Origin: Duncaniella sp.
GTDB lineage: Bacteria > Bacteroidota > Bacteroidia > Bacteroidales > Muribaculaceae
Reading direction: 5' to 3'
DNA length: 64,000 nt
Assembly: GCA_023664955.1 (NCBI GenBank)
Contig: JAMPEV010000001.1
Span: forward strand, 836,572 to 900,571
In this document: in pieces, positions 25,035-32,525 of the stretch
Position numbering within the stretch: position 1 is the first letter of the stretch
Layout: each line of letters starts with the position of its first letter
Made by a program: the position numbers and the translations under genes
Notes under the pieces: model-generated
Told to the model about the DNA's origin: nothing
Seen by the model: the letters and a program-made list of their open reading frames with translations, nothing else
The model's database searches: none

Positions 25035-25514
25035 CTAAAGTTCGTCGATTTCGCGATTGACAGCTATCATTTTGATAGCGGTTTGGGCTGCCTCCACACC
25101 CTTATGTCCTACTTTTCCACCCGCGCGGTCGAGGGCTTGCTGCTCGTTGTTGACGGTCAGTACGCAGAATATCACCGGGATATCGCAATCGGCATTCAGG
25201 CTGGTCACACCTTGTGTCACGCTCTGGCACACATAGTCGAAGTGTGGAGTATCGCCTTTAATCACACATCCCACCACGATTATAGCGTCAAAATTACCGG
25301 TTTCGATGAGTTTGGATGCGGCAAAGGTCAGTTCCACGGCTCCCGGAACTTTTACCACGCTAACATCATCTTCGTCAAATCCATTGTCATATAAAGTTTT
25401 TACCGCTCCGTCGGCGAGGGCGAAAGTGATGTGCTGGTTCCATTCTGCCACGGCGATGGCCACGCGGGCATTTTCAAGTTGGGGGAGCTTGCTTGTGGGT
25501 GAATATGTTGACAT
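25035..25514 (-). CDS. ribH: 6,7-dimethyl-8-ribityllumazine synthase
   Basis: Penultimate riboflavin enzyme; it condenses the aminouracil with dihydroxybutanone phosphate and usually forms icosahedral or pentameric shells. Motifs: VAEWNQHIT (aminouracil pocket), VPGAVELTFAA, GCVIKGDTPHFDYV (His catalytic region) and PVIFCVLTVNNEQQALDRAGG, with GVEAAQTAI. The start MSTYSPTSK at 25514 gives 159 aa; the longer open frame upstream is not needed. It lies 52 nt after the TPR gene. The partner riboflavin synthase is at 35.8 kb, so the pathway is split. No FMN riboswitch was seen. Confidence 0.96.
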   Translation of the reverse strand: MSTYSPTSKLPQLENARVAIAVAEWNQHITFALADGAVKTLYDNGFDEDDVSVVKVPGAVELTFAASKLIETGNFDAIIVVGCVIKGDTPHFDYVCQSVTQGVTSLNADCDIPVIFCVLTVNNEQQALDRAGGKVGHKGVEAAQTAIKMIAVNREIDEL

Positions 25515-25566
25515 ATTTAGATGAATATTTGATATATATATATGATTGGTAATTATCAGTTTAGTG

Positions 25567-26583
25567 TCATTTAGGAAATATTTTATGCCAAAGCCCCAAG
25601 ATATCAAGCGAACGACTCTTGGCATTGACAAGTATGTCCACGATACGGCGGTGCGCCTCCAAAGCGCTGATTTTGGTTGCTTTGTGGAGCATGGTGTTGA
25701 GGAGGTGTATCCCCTTGTCGCGCATGGCAGCAACGTTAAGCATAGATTCACCGAGAGCGATGGAAAGATTAAGTTGTTGCAGGGTGAATTCCGGATCTAT
25801 CTTAGTGAGATATTTCAAAGCGCGTGAATAGTACTGAATTGCCTCCCTATGTCGTCCCATCTGGGCGAGGGTATCGCCTTCGGAAGTTAAAGATTCCACA
25901 AGGCGTATTGCGGCATCCTCAACGCCGGAATTAATCAGTTGGAGGTAGGTAGAGGTTGCCACTTGATAATGGGCGAGTAATTCCGACTGCTTCACACGGT
26001 TACGATACACGGCAGTGGCAGCATTAAGGGCCATGACATGCGATGGTGCATACCGCTCAGGGTTGCTTTTGGCAAGTCGCTCGAACACTTTAAGTGATTT
26101 CTCAAGCTCCCTCTCTGCTTGTTTATACTCCTTCCGCTCATTATGGAGATAGGCAATATCGTAAAGCAGAGCTCCTAACACAGCCAAGAAAGGCTCGTCT
26201 TTGCGCTTGGGCTCCTGGGCAAGCAGGTTGAGAGTGGCGGCTGCTGTAGCCGATGCCTGTTCCATGTTCCCATTCTCAATGTACAGGGCGGTGAGAATCT
26301 GCATCAAAGCCGCATGTATGTTAAGCAGATGACCCTCCTCCTCGCCATTTCGCCCTATTAGTGCGTCTATTTCCTTTAGCATCTCTATGGCGTGGTCAAT
26401 CTCGCCACGCTCCACCATATCTGTGGCGGTGGCGCGAAAGAAATCGTATGCGATGTTAAATTCAGCTTCTCCTATCGCATGTCGCACCTCTGCCATGGCA
26501 CGTGTACGCTTGAAGAGATTTCGTAGCGATGTGGTGTCAGTGGTGGGCTGGGAGAATACTTTTTCGAGCGATATTGATTTCAT
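25567..26583 (-). CDS. Tetratricopeptide repeat protein
   Basis: Cytoplasmic-looking all-helical protein of 338 aa with no signal peptide or membrane segment. TPR-like units recur through the sequence: NIAYDFFRATATDMVERGEI, GNMEQASATAAATLNLL, KEYKQAERELEKSLKVFERL and GRHREAIQYYSRALKYLTKI. It is a probable protein-interaction scaffold, not assigned to a pathway. It is 27 nt downstream of the PfkB-like gene and upstream of ribH in the same direction, a neighbourhood remembered from other Bacteroidales but with no proven functional tie. Confidence 0.8.
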   Translation of the reverse strand: MKSISLEKVFSQPTTDTTSLRNLFKRTRAMAEVRHAIGEAEFNIAYDFFRATATDMVERGEIDHAIEMLKEIDALIGRNGEEEGHLLNIHAALMQILTALYIENGNMEQASATAAATLNLLAQEPKRKDEPFLAVLGALLYDIAYLHNERKEYKQAERELEKSLKVFERLAKSNPERYAPSHVMALNAATAVYRNRVKQSELLAHYQVATSTYLQLINSGVEDAAIRLVESLTSEGDTLAQMGRHREAIQYYSRALKYLTKIDPEFTLQQLNLSIALGESMLNVAAMRDKGIHLLNTMLHKATKISALEAHRRIVDILVNAKSRSLDILGLWHKIFPK

Positions 26584-26610
26584 TTCGATGTCGGTAAAGG
26601 GGATTTCCGG

Positions 26611-27459
26611 TTATAGAGTTGCAGCAAGTTCTGAATGGGCGGTCTCGTTGGCGGCCTCCATTATATCTTCAGGGTCGTGCTTGGTGTTGATCACTATATC
26701 TCTAACCGCACCGGCTAATGCACCGGCATACCATTGAAAATCAGTGTTTGTAGAGGGATGGCAATCCTTTGTCCAGGATTCTTTATCGTCAAAGAAACAC
26801 ATTTTTTTCTGCGGAGCGTCCAAGCATAGGAACCGCTTGCAATAGAAGTGGATATGATCGTTGAATGTGGCCTGAATATCATCGCCGGGGAATATGGCTT
26901 TGATGTCGGTTATGGTGGTGATGACGAGGTCGGAAATTTCGAGCGAGTCGAATATCGCCGGCATCACGCGAGTGATTCTCGGAACCTGATAGGATGCAAA
27001 GTATGGAAGATATATTATCAGGGCTTTACGAGCTCTGGCATATTTAAGAAGGTCAAACAGACGAGCATGGTTACGCTGGTCAAGTGCCATATATGAACCG
27101 AAAATCACCACATCACCCTCGTCGATGCGCGGCCACACCACGTTGACGGGCTCAGTAGGGAATTTTTCATGTCCCACCACTTTTTGCGAGTCTGCTACGT
27201 CGGAAATTCTGACAGGGCTGAGGCCTTCGGTGTAACGGTCTATGGATTTGGAATCCACGTTTGCCTTTTCGAGGTGCGACACGATGTAATCGCCCACAGT
27301 GTCAGCACCGGTTTCGCCGATGAAAAGGGTCGGCACCTCCATGCGTCCATCGAGCATGGCTGCGTTAACTGCCCAGTCGCCCACTTTGGTCTGTGCGGAG
27401 CAATCGGGTTGCAGTGTTATGTTCAGAGAAAGCTCTCCGATGTAAATTGCCTTATTCAT
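26611..27459 (-). CDS. PfkB-like carbohydrate kinase homologue, probably inactive
   Basis: Ribokinase-fold protein of 282 aa. The overall pattern follows a Bacteroidetes PfkB subfamily: IYIGELSLNI, FIGETGADTVGDYIV, SPVRISD, GDVVIFGSYMAL and RFLCLDAP. The signature near the C-terminus that should read GAGDxFxAG is NTDFQWYAGALAG, so the catalytic Asp is missing or displaced, and the N-terminal GG sugar-binding loop is also altered (VGDWAVNAAM). It is predicted to be a pseudokinase with a regulatory or scaffold role. The start at 27459 overlaps the stop of the SIS isomerase gene by 8 nt, so translation is coupled and the two probably work together. Confidence 0.7.
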   Translation of the reverse strand: MNKAIYIGELSLNITLQPDCSAQTKVGDWAVNAAMLDGRMEVPTLFIGETGADTVGDYIVSHLEKANVDSKSIDRYTEGLSPVRISDVADSQKVVGHEKFPTEPVNVVWPRIDEGDVVIFGSYMALDQRNHARLFDLLKYARARKALIIYLPYFASYQVPRITRVMPAIFDSLEISDLVITTITDIKAIFPGDDIQATFNDHIHFYCKRFLCLDAPQKKMCFFDDKESWTKDCHPSTNTDFQWYAGALAGAVRDIVINTKHDPEDIMEAANETAHSELAATL

Positions 27460-28066
27460 AGTCAGTTTCATTACGTGATTTATGCCCAAGATACCCACCG
27501 TGGTGTCGCTTGGCATAGTCGCTTGTTGTGAAATTGATGCGATTCATCACGTTTACTACAAGCACATCGCCGATTACGGTCATAACAGTGGTGGAGGTGG
27601 TAGGGGTGAGCCCAAGCGGACACACCTCCTTTACGCCCCCCGTTAAAATTGTAACGTCTGTTATTCGAGTAAGTTCACTGTCGGGGTTACCGGTGATGAC
27701 AATCATCGGAATTTCCGGATAAAGGTTTTTGGTAAGTGACACGAGCTCCACCACTTCGCGCGTGCGTCCTGAGTTGGATATCAGGAGCATCACATCGTTA
27801 GGCTGGAGCACGCCGAGGTCGCCATGCTGGGCCTCGCTTGGATGAAGGTTGATGGCCGGAGTACCTGTAGATGAAAATGTTGTGGCAATATTCATGGCAA
27901 TCTGACCGGCTTTGCCCATCCCTGCAGTAACGAGCTTTCCACCGCGGCGGTGCACATGTTCGATGATAAGTTCCACCGCGCGGTCATATCCGTCAGAGTA
28001 AGGTATCGACATCAGGGCATTAGCCTCTGCCTCGACAATATTTTGCATTGACTCTCGTATGGTCAT
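27452..28066 (-). CDS. SIS-domain sugar isomerase (KpsF/GutQ type without CBS domains)
   Basis: Sugar-phosphate isomerase fold of 204 aa. Motifs: GMGKAGQIAMNIATTFSSTG, HPSEAQHGDLG (KdsD/KpsF signature), ISNSGRTREV, PTTSTTVMTVIGDVL and YAKRHHGGYLG. These match arabinose-5-phosphate isomerases that supply KDO synthesis, but the two CBS repeats of the usual 320-aa enzymes are absent; only the SIS domain remains, as in some short Bacteroidales members. Its 3' end overlaps the PfkB-like gene (ATGAATAA overlap). A good promoter (TTG-N20-TACCTTTG) lies 112 nt upstream. The substrate is not certain. Confidence 0.8.
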   Translation of the reverse strand: MTIRESMQNIVEAEANALMSIPYSDGYDRAVELIIEHVHRRGGKLVTAGMGKAGQIAMNIATTFSSTGTPAINLHPSEAQHGDLGVLQPNDVMLLISNSGRTREVVELVSLTKNLYPEIPMIVITGNPDSELTRITDVTILTGGVKEVCPLGLTPTTSTTVMTVIGDVLVVNVMNRINFTTSDYAKRHHGGYLGHKSRNETDYE

Positions 28067-28177
28067 AATCCTTTGGCTTTTAGTTGTTGTAACTCACTAC
28101 ATTCCTTGATTACGTCTCTTTGTAAGAGGATATATAAAAGATTATAGGAGTTAAAACAGTTATTTATTTACAACCTA

Positions 28178-28208
28178 CAAAGGTAATAAACAATTTAATA
28201 ATTGGCAA
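28178..28208 (-). promoter_or_regulatory. Minus-strand promoter TTG-N20-TACCTTTG
   Basis: On the minus strand TACCTTTG (28185-28178) is preceded after 20 nt by TTG (28208-28206). It drives the SIS isomerase / PfkB-like / TPR / ribH series with a leader of about 105 nt. Confidence 0.65.
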
Positions 28209-28311
28209 TTTTTTCATCACATCCCCCTCAAATTGCCCGGTGCCATGAATATCGCATACAAAATTATTTCATATCTAAGGCAATAACGTTGAAATATAAG
28301 TTCAATAGCTC

Positions 28312-29106
28312 TCAAATCTTGCTGATTAGGCGAGCGAGGAGGTAGGCGGCTGCCATGGTTAGGACGATGAGTGCGGAGCAGGGTACCTCGATAATGGTGG
28401 CGAGAAACAGTCCGGCGATGCAGCACACCAATGACACTGCGATTGATGAGAACATTATCGTCTTAAATCTCCGGCAGAAGGTTTCGGCCGTCATTTGTGG
28501 CAGCGATAGCATCGACATCAGGAGCATCACACCCACAAGCCGGATGGTAAGCACTATGCACACTGCCACGAGCACGGTCATTGTGGTGGAAATGAACGTT
28601 ACCGGCAATTGATTGACCTTTGCAAAGTCGGAATCAAATGCGCATACCACTATCTTTCTGAAAAACAAGCTTATGAATATCAGCAGCACAACTGTGAATA
28701 TGGCAAATGCCCATAAGTCGCCCCGGCTAATTGTCAATATGTTACCGAAAAGGAATGAGTTGAGTTCCGGCACATATCCAGGCGTGAGGAAGATGAAAAG
28801 CGTACCAACAGCCATCCCCAAAGCCCACACCACCGCAATTGCGGAGTCCTCTCTCACCTTATGGCGACTCGACATCCACTCTACTCCGAGCGATGACGCA
28901 ATTGCAAACAGGGCTGCCCCTATCAGCGGATTCCAGCCGAGATAATACCCGAGTCCGAGTCCTCCGAAGCAAGCGTGGGTGACTCCTCCGGATATCGACA
29001 CGAGTCGCCGTGTCACGATGTATGTGCCTATTATCGCCGAGGCAATGCTGATTAACACCACTCCGGCAAATGCGTTGCGAAAAAAGTCATATTCAAACAG
29101 TTCCAT
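28312..29106 (-). CDS. Metal ABC transporter permease (ZnuB-like)
   Basis: Integral membrane subunit of an ABC-3 family importer for zinc or manganese, 264 aa with about eight hydrophobic segments. Family marks: FFRNAFAGVVLISIASAIIG, the loop RLVSISGGVTHACFGGLGLGYY and SALIVLTMAAAYLLARL at the end. The ATG at 29106 (MELFEYDFFRNAF) is the usual start; 29148 overlaps the previous gene. The ATPase and binding protein genes are not in the window, so this is a separated component or works with subunits encoded elsewhere. It is 17 nt after the 131-aa gene. Confidence 0.88.
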   Translation of the reverse strand: MELFEYDFFRNAFAGVVLISIASAIIGTYIVTRRLVSISGGVTHACFGGLGLGYYLGWNPLIGAALFAIASSLGVEWMSSRHKVREDSAIAVVWALGMAVGTLFIFLTPGYVPELNSFLFGNILTISRGDLWAFAIFTVVLLIFISLFFRKIVVCAFDSDFAKVNQLPVTFISTTMTVLVAVCIVLTIRLVGVMLLMSMLSLPQMTAETFCRRFKTIMFSSIAVSLVCCIAGLFLATIIEVPCSALIVLTMAAAYLLARLISKI

Positions 29107-29123
29107 ACTTCTCCTGACTATTA

Positions 29124-29519
29124 TTATCCCTGTGACAGCATCACCCATTCGTCCCTGAGCTGTTCAGGCAGGGAAACATTGCGAAGCGTCAAGCTTGCTC
29201 CCCAGGGGTAAACATCCTCAGGCAGAAGAGTATATAGTACGTCACGAAATTCCTCAATCTCCTCCTCGGAGTAGCTTTGCGGTTCGCGTCCGGAGAAGCG
29301 GTCAAGTTCTTCATCGTCAAAATACAACGGTTGGCCCATCCCTGCAATCTTTTTCTCACACACCGCATGAATTCCGCAACAATCCTCGTCGCCATTCCTC
29401 TCCACGGTTGAGACTTCGGACGAAGTTATGGTGCCGGATTCATTCTCAGGCTTGTATGTGAGCCAAAGAATAAGCCCGGTAACCACGGTCACTGCCAATA
29501 TTATTAGAGCCCCGGTCAT
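29124..29519 (-). CDS. Small single-pass membrane protein, Bacteroidetes conserved
   Basis: 131 aa. One N-terminal transmembrane helix (GALIILAVTVVTGLILWLTY, residues 3-22) is followed by a hydrophilic acidic domain with a DCCGIHAVCEKK cysteine cluster (about 46-57) and PEDVYPWGASLTLRNV near the end. The function is unknown. The Cys/His cluster next to a metal permease gene may suggest metal handling, which is inference. It lies 9 nt after aroA and 17 nt before the permease gene, so it belongs to the same operon. Confidence 0.65.
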   Translation of the reverse strand: MTGALIILAVTVVTGLILWLTYKPENESGTITSSEVSTVERNGDEDCCGIHAVCEKKIAGMGQPLYFDDEELDRFSGREPQSYSEEEIEEFRDVLYTLLPEDVYPWGASLTLRNVSLPEQLRDEWVMLSQG

Positions 29520-29528
29520 TCCTATGTT

Positions 29529-30794
29529 TTATTCAGATAAGTTCACTTCCGCACCCTCCTCATAAGGCTTCAGGATGAATCCGGCGGCCTGAAGCTGCTC
29601 CCAAAATTCCGGATATGACTTGCTTACCACCTCGACATTGTTTATCACAATTCCTGGTAGGAAAATCGAGACCGGAGCAAGGCACATGGCCATGCGATGG
29701 TCATCATAGGTGTCAAACTTCGGTAACTCCATGAATGGAACACGCTTACCCTCCCAAGTCACCATGTCGGGAGACTCGATGTTGAGCATAATCCCTACTT
29801 TCATCAGCTCCTTTGTCACGGCAGCGACACGATCGGTCTCCTTGATGGCAAGTGTGGATAGCCCGGTGAAGCGGAACGGAGTCCCGAGCATGGTGCAAGT
29901 CACGATGATATACTGTGCAAGGTCAGGATTGTCCGTGAAATCTATGTTCAAACGCGCATCTGGATCGGGATTGGCACAGAGGTCAGTGCCGCCATTTTCA
30001 CCTTCCCATTCGGTGTCAACGCCAATGTGGGAGAAGATATCAGCCAAGCGTCGGTCGCCCTGGCATGATTTCTCTATCAGATTGTCGATGGTAACTATTC
30101 CTGACGAGAGGGCCTCAATCTCATACCACGCAGCAGCCGCGCTCCAGTCCCCCTCAATGGGCGGCAAGTTAGAGGTGTATTTGCCGGAGGGTACTGTTAC
30201 GGTATTTCCGTAAAATTCACTCTCCACACCGGCTTCTCTCATCATCTTGAGGGTCATTTTTATGTAGGGGCGTGACACAATCTCGCCTTCGAGAGTCAGT
30301 GTCAATCCCTCCTGCATGATAGGGGCAATCATCAGCAGTGCAGAGATATACTGCGAACTAACTGATGCGTCGAGGGTTAATTTTCCACCCGATAACTTAG
30401 TGCCGGTTATTTTCAATGGCGGAAATCCCACCTCGCCCACATATTCTATTTTTGCTCCAAGTTCACGCAGTGCCTCCACAAGAACTTTGATTGGACGTTT
30501 GCGCATACGTTCTGAGCCATCCAGCACCACTGCGCGCCCCTCGCGCGAAGCGTAATAGGCTGTTAAGAAACGCATTGTAGTACCTGCCGCGCCGATATTG
30601 ATTTCCGATGAGTCAACGCTTTTCAAGGCATAAGTCATCGCATCTGTGTCATCGCATTTTGCCACTTCGGTAAGCTCCTTGGCACCTGGTGTTAAAGCAT
30701 TGATAATCAGCGCACGATTACTCATGCTTTTTGAAAGAGGAAGATTTAACCTTGCCTCAAGAAAATCCTCCGGGGGAAATATTTGATAATTCAT
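29529..30794 (-). CDS. aroA: 3-phosphoshikimate 1-carboxyvinyltransferase (EPSP synthase)
   Basis: Shikimate-pathway enzyme that adds enolpyruvate from PEP to shikimate-3-phosphate. Motifs: LPLSKSMSNRALI (Lys-Ser at the active site), INIGAAGTTMRFLTAYYA, RMRKRPIKVLVEALRELG, SSQYISALLMIAP, AIKETDRVAAV and DTYDDHRMAMCLAP. It is a shorter variant (421 aa) typical of Bacteroidales, with a somewhat reduced N-terminal half. The start MNYQIFPPEDF is natural. It sits between two membrane-protein genes in a minus-strand run with no other aromatic gene. Confidence 0.95.
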   Translation of the reverse strand: MNYQIFPPEDFLEARLNLPLSKSMSNRALIINALTPGAKELTEVAKCDDTDAMTYALKSVDSSEINIGAAGTTMRFLTAYYASREGRAVVLDGSERMRKRPIKVLVEALRELGAKIEYVGEVGFPPLKITGTKLSGGKLTLDASVSSQYISALLMIAPIMQEGLTLTLEGEIVSRPYIKMTLKMMREAGVESEFYGNTVTVPSGKYTSNLPPIEGDWSAAAAWYEIEALSSGIVTIDNLIEKSCQGDRRLADIFSHIGVDTEWEGENGGTDLCANPDPDARLNIDFTDNPDLAQYIIVTCTMLGTPFRFTGLSTLAIKETDRVAAVTKELMKVGIMLNIESPDMVTWEGKRVPFMELPKFDTYDDHRMAMCLAPVSIFLPGIVINNVEVVSKSYPEFWEQLQAAGFILKPYEEGAEVNLSE

Positions 30795-30858
30795 AATTTA
30801 CAATATTTTTCAATTGACAATTGTCAATTTTTTCATCTTAATACTCCATTCCCCATTC
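30795..30858. repeat. Spacer with CAATTGACAATTGTCAATT palindrome
   Basis: TTGACAATTGTCAA (within 30812-30828) is a perfect 14-bp palindrome next to a T run. It could be a weak terminator or an intergenic repeat; related CAATT-rich words occur at 30857-30873 and 35710-35790. Confidence 0.4.
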
Positions 30859-31428
30859 TCAATTATCAATTGAAACAGCGATTGTCTTGCTTGTGCCTCG
30901 CCAGGGGAGGGTGCCGAAGTAACGCTTGCAAGTGATGGTGACGGGACATCCCGTGCCTTCGTATGATTGTATCACTCGTGCCAAGGAGTCGTTGGGTATG
31001 GAGAAATAGAAGTCGCGTGAATACACATGGGCTGTGTCAGTGAGCTGAGATTGGGAGATCATCTCACCCTCAAAGGTCTTAAATATTATACCTCGCTTCT
31101 CCACCTTTGTCACAAACCCCGTGGTGCGTGACTCTGTGGCGTAGGGGACGAAATATCGGATGTAGACCGTAACACCAAGAGCCACAAACAAGATGAAGAA
31201 AAACCATAGCCATCCGTGACGCTTGTGCTTCCTTTTTTCCACTTTTCCGTTATTCTTTTCAGCCTCCGGGAAGGTGAATTCGCCGGATGTCGGTTTATCT
31301 TCCGTAATTCCTACTGTCTGACTACCAGAACTATCGGATGACACCTGTGTCGAATCTCCTCCGTCAGTCTCCTCATTGAATTTATGCAGGAAATAGTCAT
31401 TCCCTTTATCATCGAAATCCATAGTCAT
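30859..31428 (-). CDS. Conserved Bacteroidetes single-pass membrane protein
   Basis: 189 aa. The N-terminal half is acidic and disordered-looking (DGGDSTQVSSDSSGSQ), then a basic patch (KRKHKRHG), one transmembrane helix (WLWFFFILFVALGVTVYIRY, about 73-92) and a periplasmic beta-rich domain with GFVTKVEKRGIIFKTFEGEM, which is strongly conserved in homologues of this order. The function is unknown; some databases carry a wrong enzyme name for it. Its ATG overlaps the stop of the flippase-like gene (ATGA), so the two are translationally coupled. A second ATG at 31422 is possible. Confidence 0.75.
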   Translation of the reverse strand: MTMDFDDKGNDYFLHKFNEETDGGDSTQVSSDSSGSQTVGITEDKPTSGEFTFPEAEKNNGKVEKRKHKRHGWLWFFFILFVALGVTVYIRYFVPYATESRTTGFVTKVEKRGIIFKTFEGEMISQSQLTDTAHVYSRDFYFSIPNDSLARVIQSYEGTGCPVTITCKRYFGTLPWRGTSKTIAVSIDN

Positions 31429-32495
31429 TTATTTACCTTACATTGTGAGCCCCTTTCGGTGCGCTTCACCAATGCAATCCATGTGAATGTGAATATACCG
31501 AGCAGAATCTGCATCATTGTCTGAGTCCCCATTACGAGGTTAGCGAATGAGTTGGCATACCCGGTGGTAAGCTCAGGCACTTTCCCCATGTAGAAGCTGA
31601 GACCGAATATCATAGCCCATTGCCATGGCCCAATTCCACCATTAGAGGGGACCGCCATTGAAATACTTGTGAACACATAGCACACCAACAGCGCCTGGAG
31701 TCCATACACGTCTAACACCTTAGAAGTCAGTGGAAATGAGCGGAAAGCGCAGTATAGCCCGGCGAAGTAGCTTCCCCAAAGCAGCACGGTTAGGAGTAGC
31801 CATTTCCCCTTTCCCGGCATTTTCCATATCGAGGAAAAGCCAGCCCAAAGACCATGCCATACATGGTTTACGAATTTCACAACCTTATTCTCAGGATAGC
31901 GGGTAAAAATCCAAAACGCTGCGATGAGGGTGGCCACTATAGCCCCCCATAGTATGGGTGAACAGAGGATTGAGGTTATAAAATCAAATTTATCGGGGTC
32001 CTGTGATAAATATTCACGCATCTGTGGACCGGATGCCACGAGAGTTGCAAGCATGAAAAGGGCCACAGCCACAGTATCGGATAAACGTTCTGCCACCATC
32101 GAGCCAAAGACTTCCGAAAATGACGAGTCGGTGCGTTCAGTAATATATCCAGTGCGCCATACTTCACCGAGACGTGGAAATACCAAATTTACGGAGTAAG
32201 TGCCAAAAATGCTCAGAATCAACTGCCAAACGGTAGGACAAACCCCTATTGCGCGAAGCTGGATGCGCCAACGCAAGGCACGCCATATCTGGGCTAACAC
32301 CGTGAGACTTAGGTTCAATCCTATCCAGAAGAAGTCACATTCGTGACGGATTATGTCCCACATCTGTGACATATCGATGTCATGAAACAGTAGCCAGCAC
32401 AGTCCCACCGTGATTACCAATGGGATTATGAAGCCTATAAGGCGCGAGGTCAGTCCTTTTTTTGGAGCTGCTGATGTGGTCGCTGATGTGGTCAT
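31425..32495 (-). CDS. Flippase-like integral membrane protein (LPG_synthase_TM / UPF0104)
   Basis: 356 aa with about eight transmembrane helices. It belongs to the family related to the membrane domain of lysylphosphatidylglycerol synthase and AglD. Recognisable parts: IWRALRWRIQL, GTYSVNLVFPRLGEVWRTGYI, GSMVAERLSDTVAVALFML, and SISMAVPSNGGIGPWQWAM followed by ANLVMGTQTMMQILLG. Members are proposed to move lipid-linked substrates across the inner membrane; the substrate here is unknown. The gene starts 31 nt after the Ig-like lipoprotein gene and overlaps the 189-aa gene. Confidence 0.85.
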   Translation of the reverse strand: MTTSATTSAAPKKGLTSRLIGFIIPLVITVGLCWLLFHDIDMSQMWDIIRHECDFFWIGLNLSLTVLAQIWRALRWRIQLRAIGVCPTVWQLILSIFGTYSVNLVFPRLGEVWRTGYITERTDSSFSEVFGSMVAERLSDTVAVALFMLATLVASGPQMREYLSQDPDKFDFITSILCSPILWGAIVATLIAAFWIFTRYPENKVVKFVNHVWHGLWAGFSSIWKMPGKGKWLLLTVLLWGSYFAGLYCAFRSFPLTSKVLDVYGLQALLVCYVFTSISMAVPSNGGIGPWQWAMIFGLSFYMGKVPELTTGYANSFANLVMGTQTMMQILLGIFTFTWIALVKRTERGSQCKVNK

Positions 32496-32525
32496 ATGAG
32501 TTCGTAGATTTAGGATTAGGTTTGT

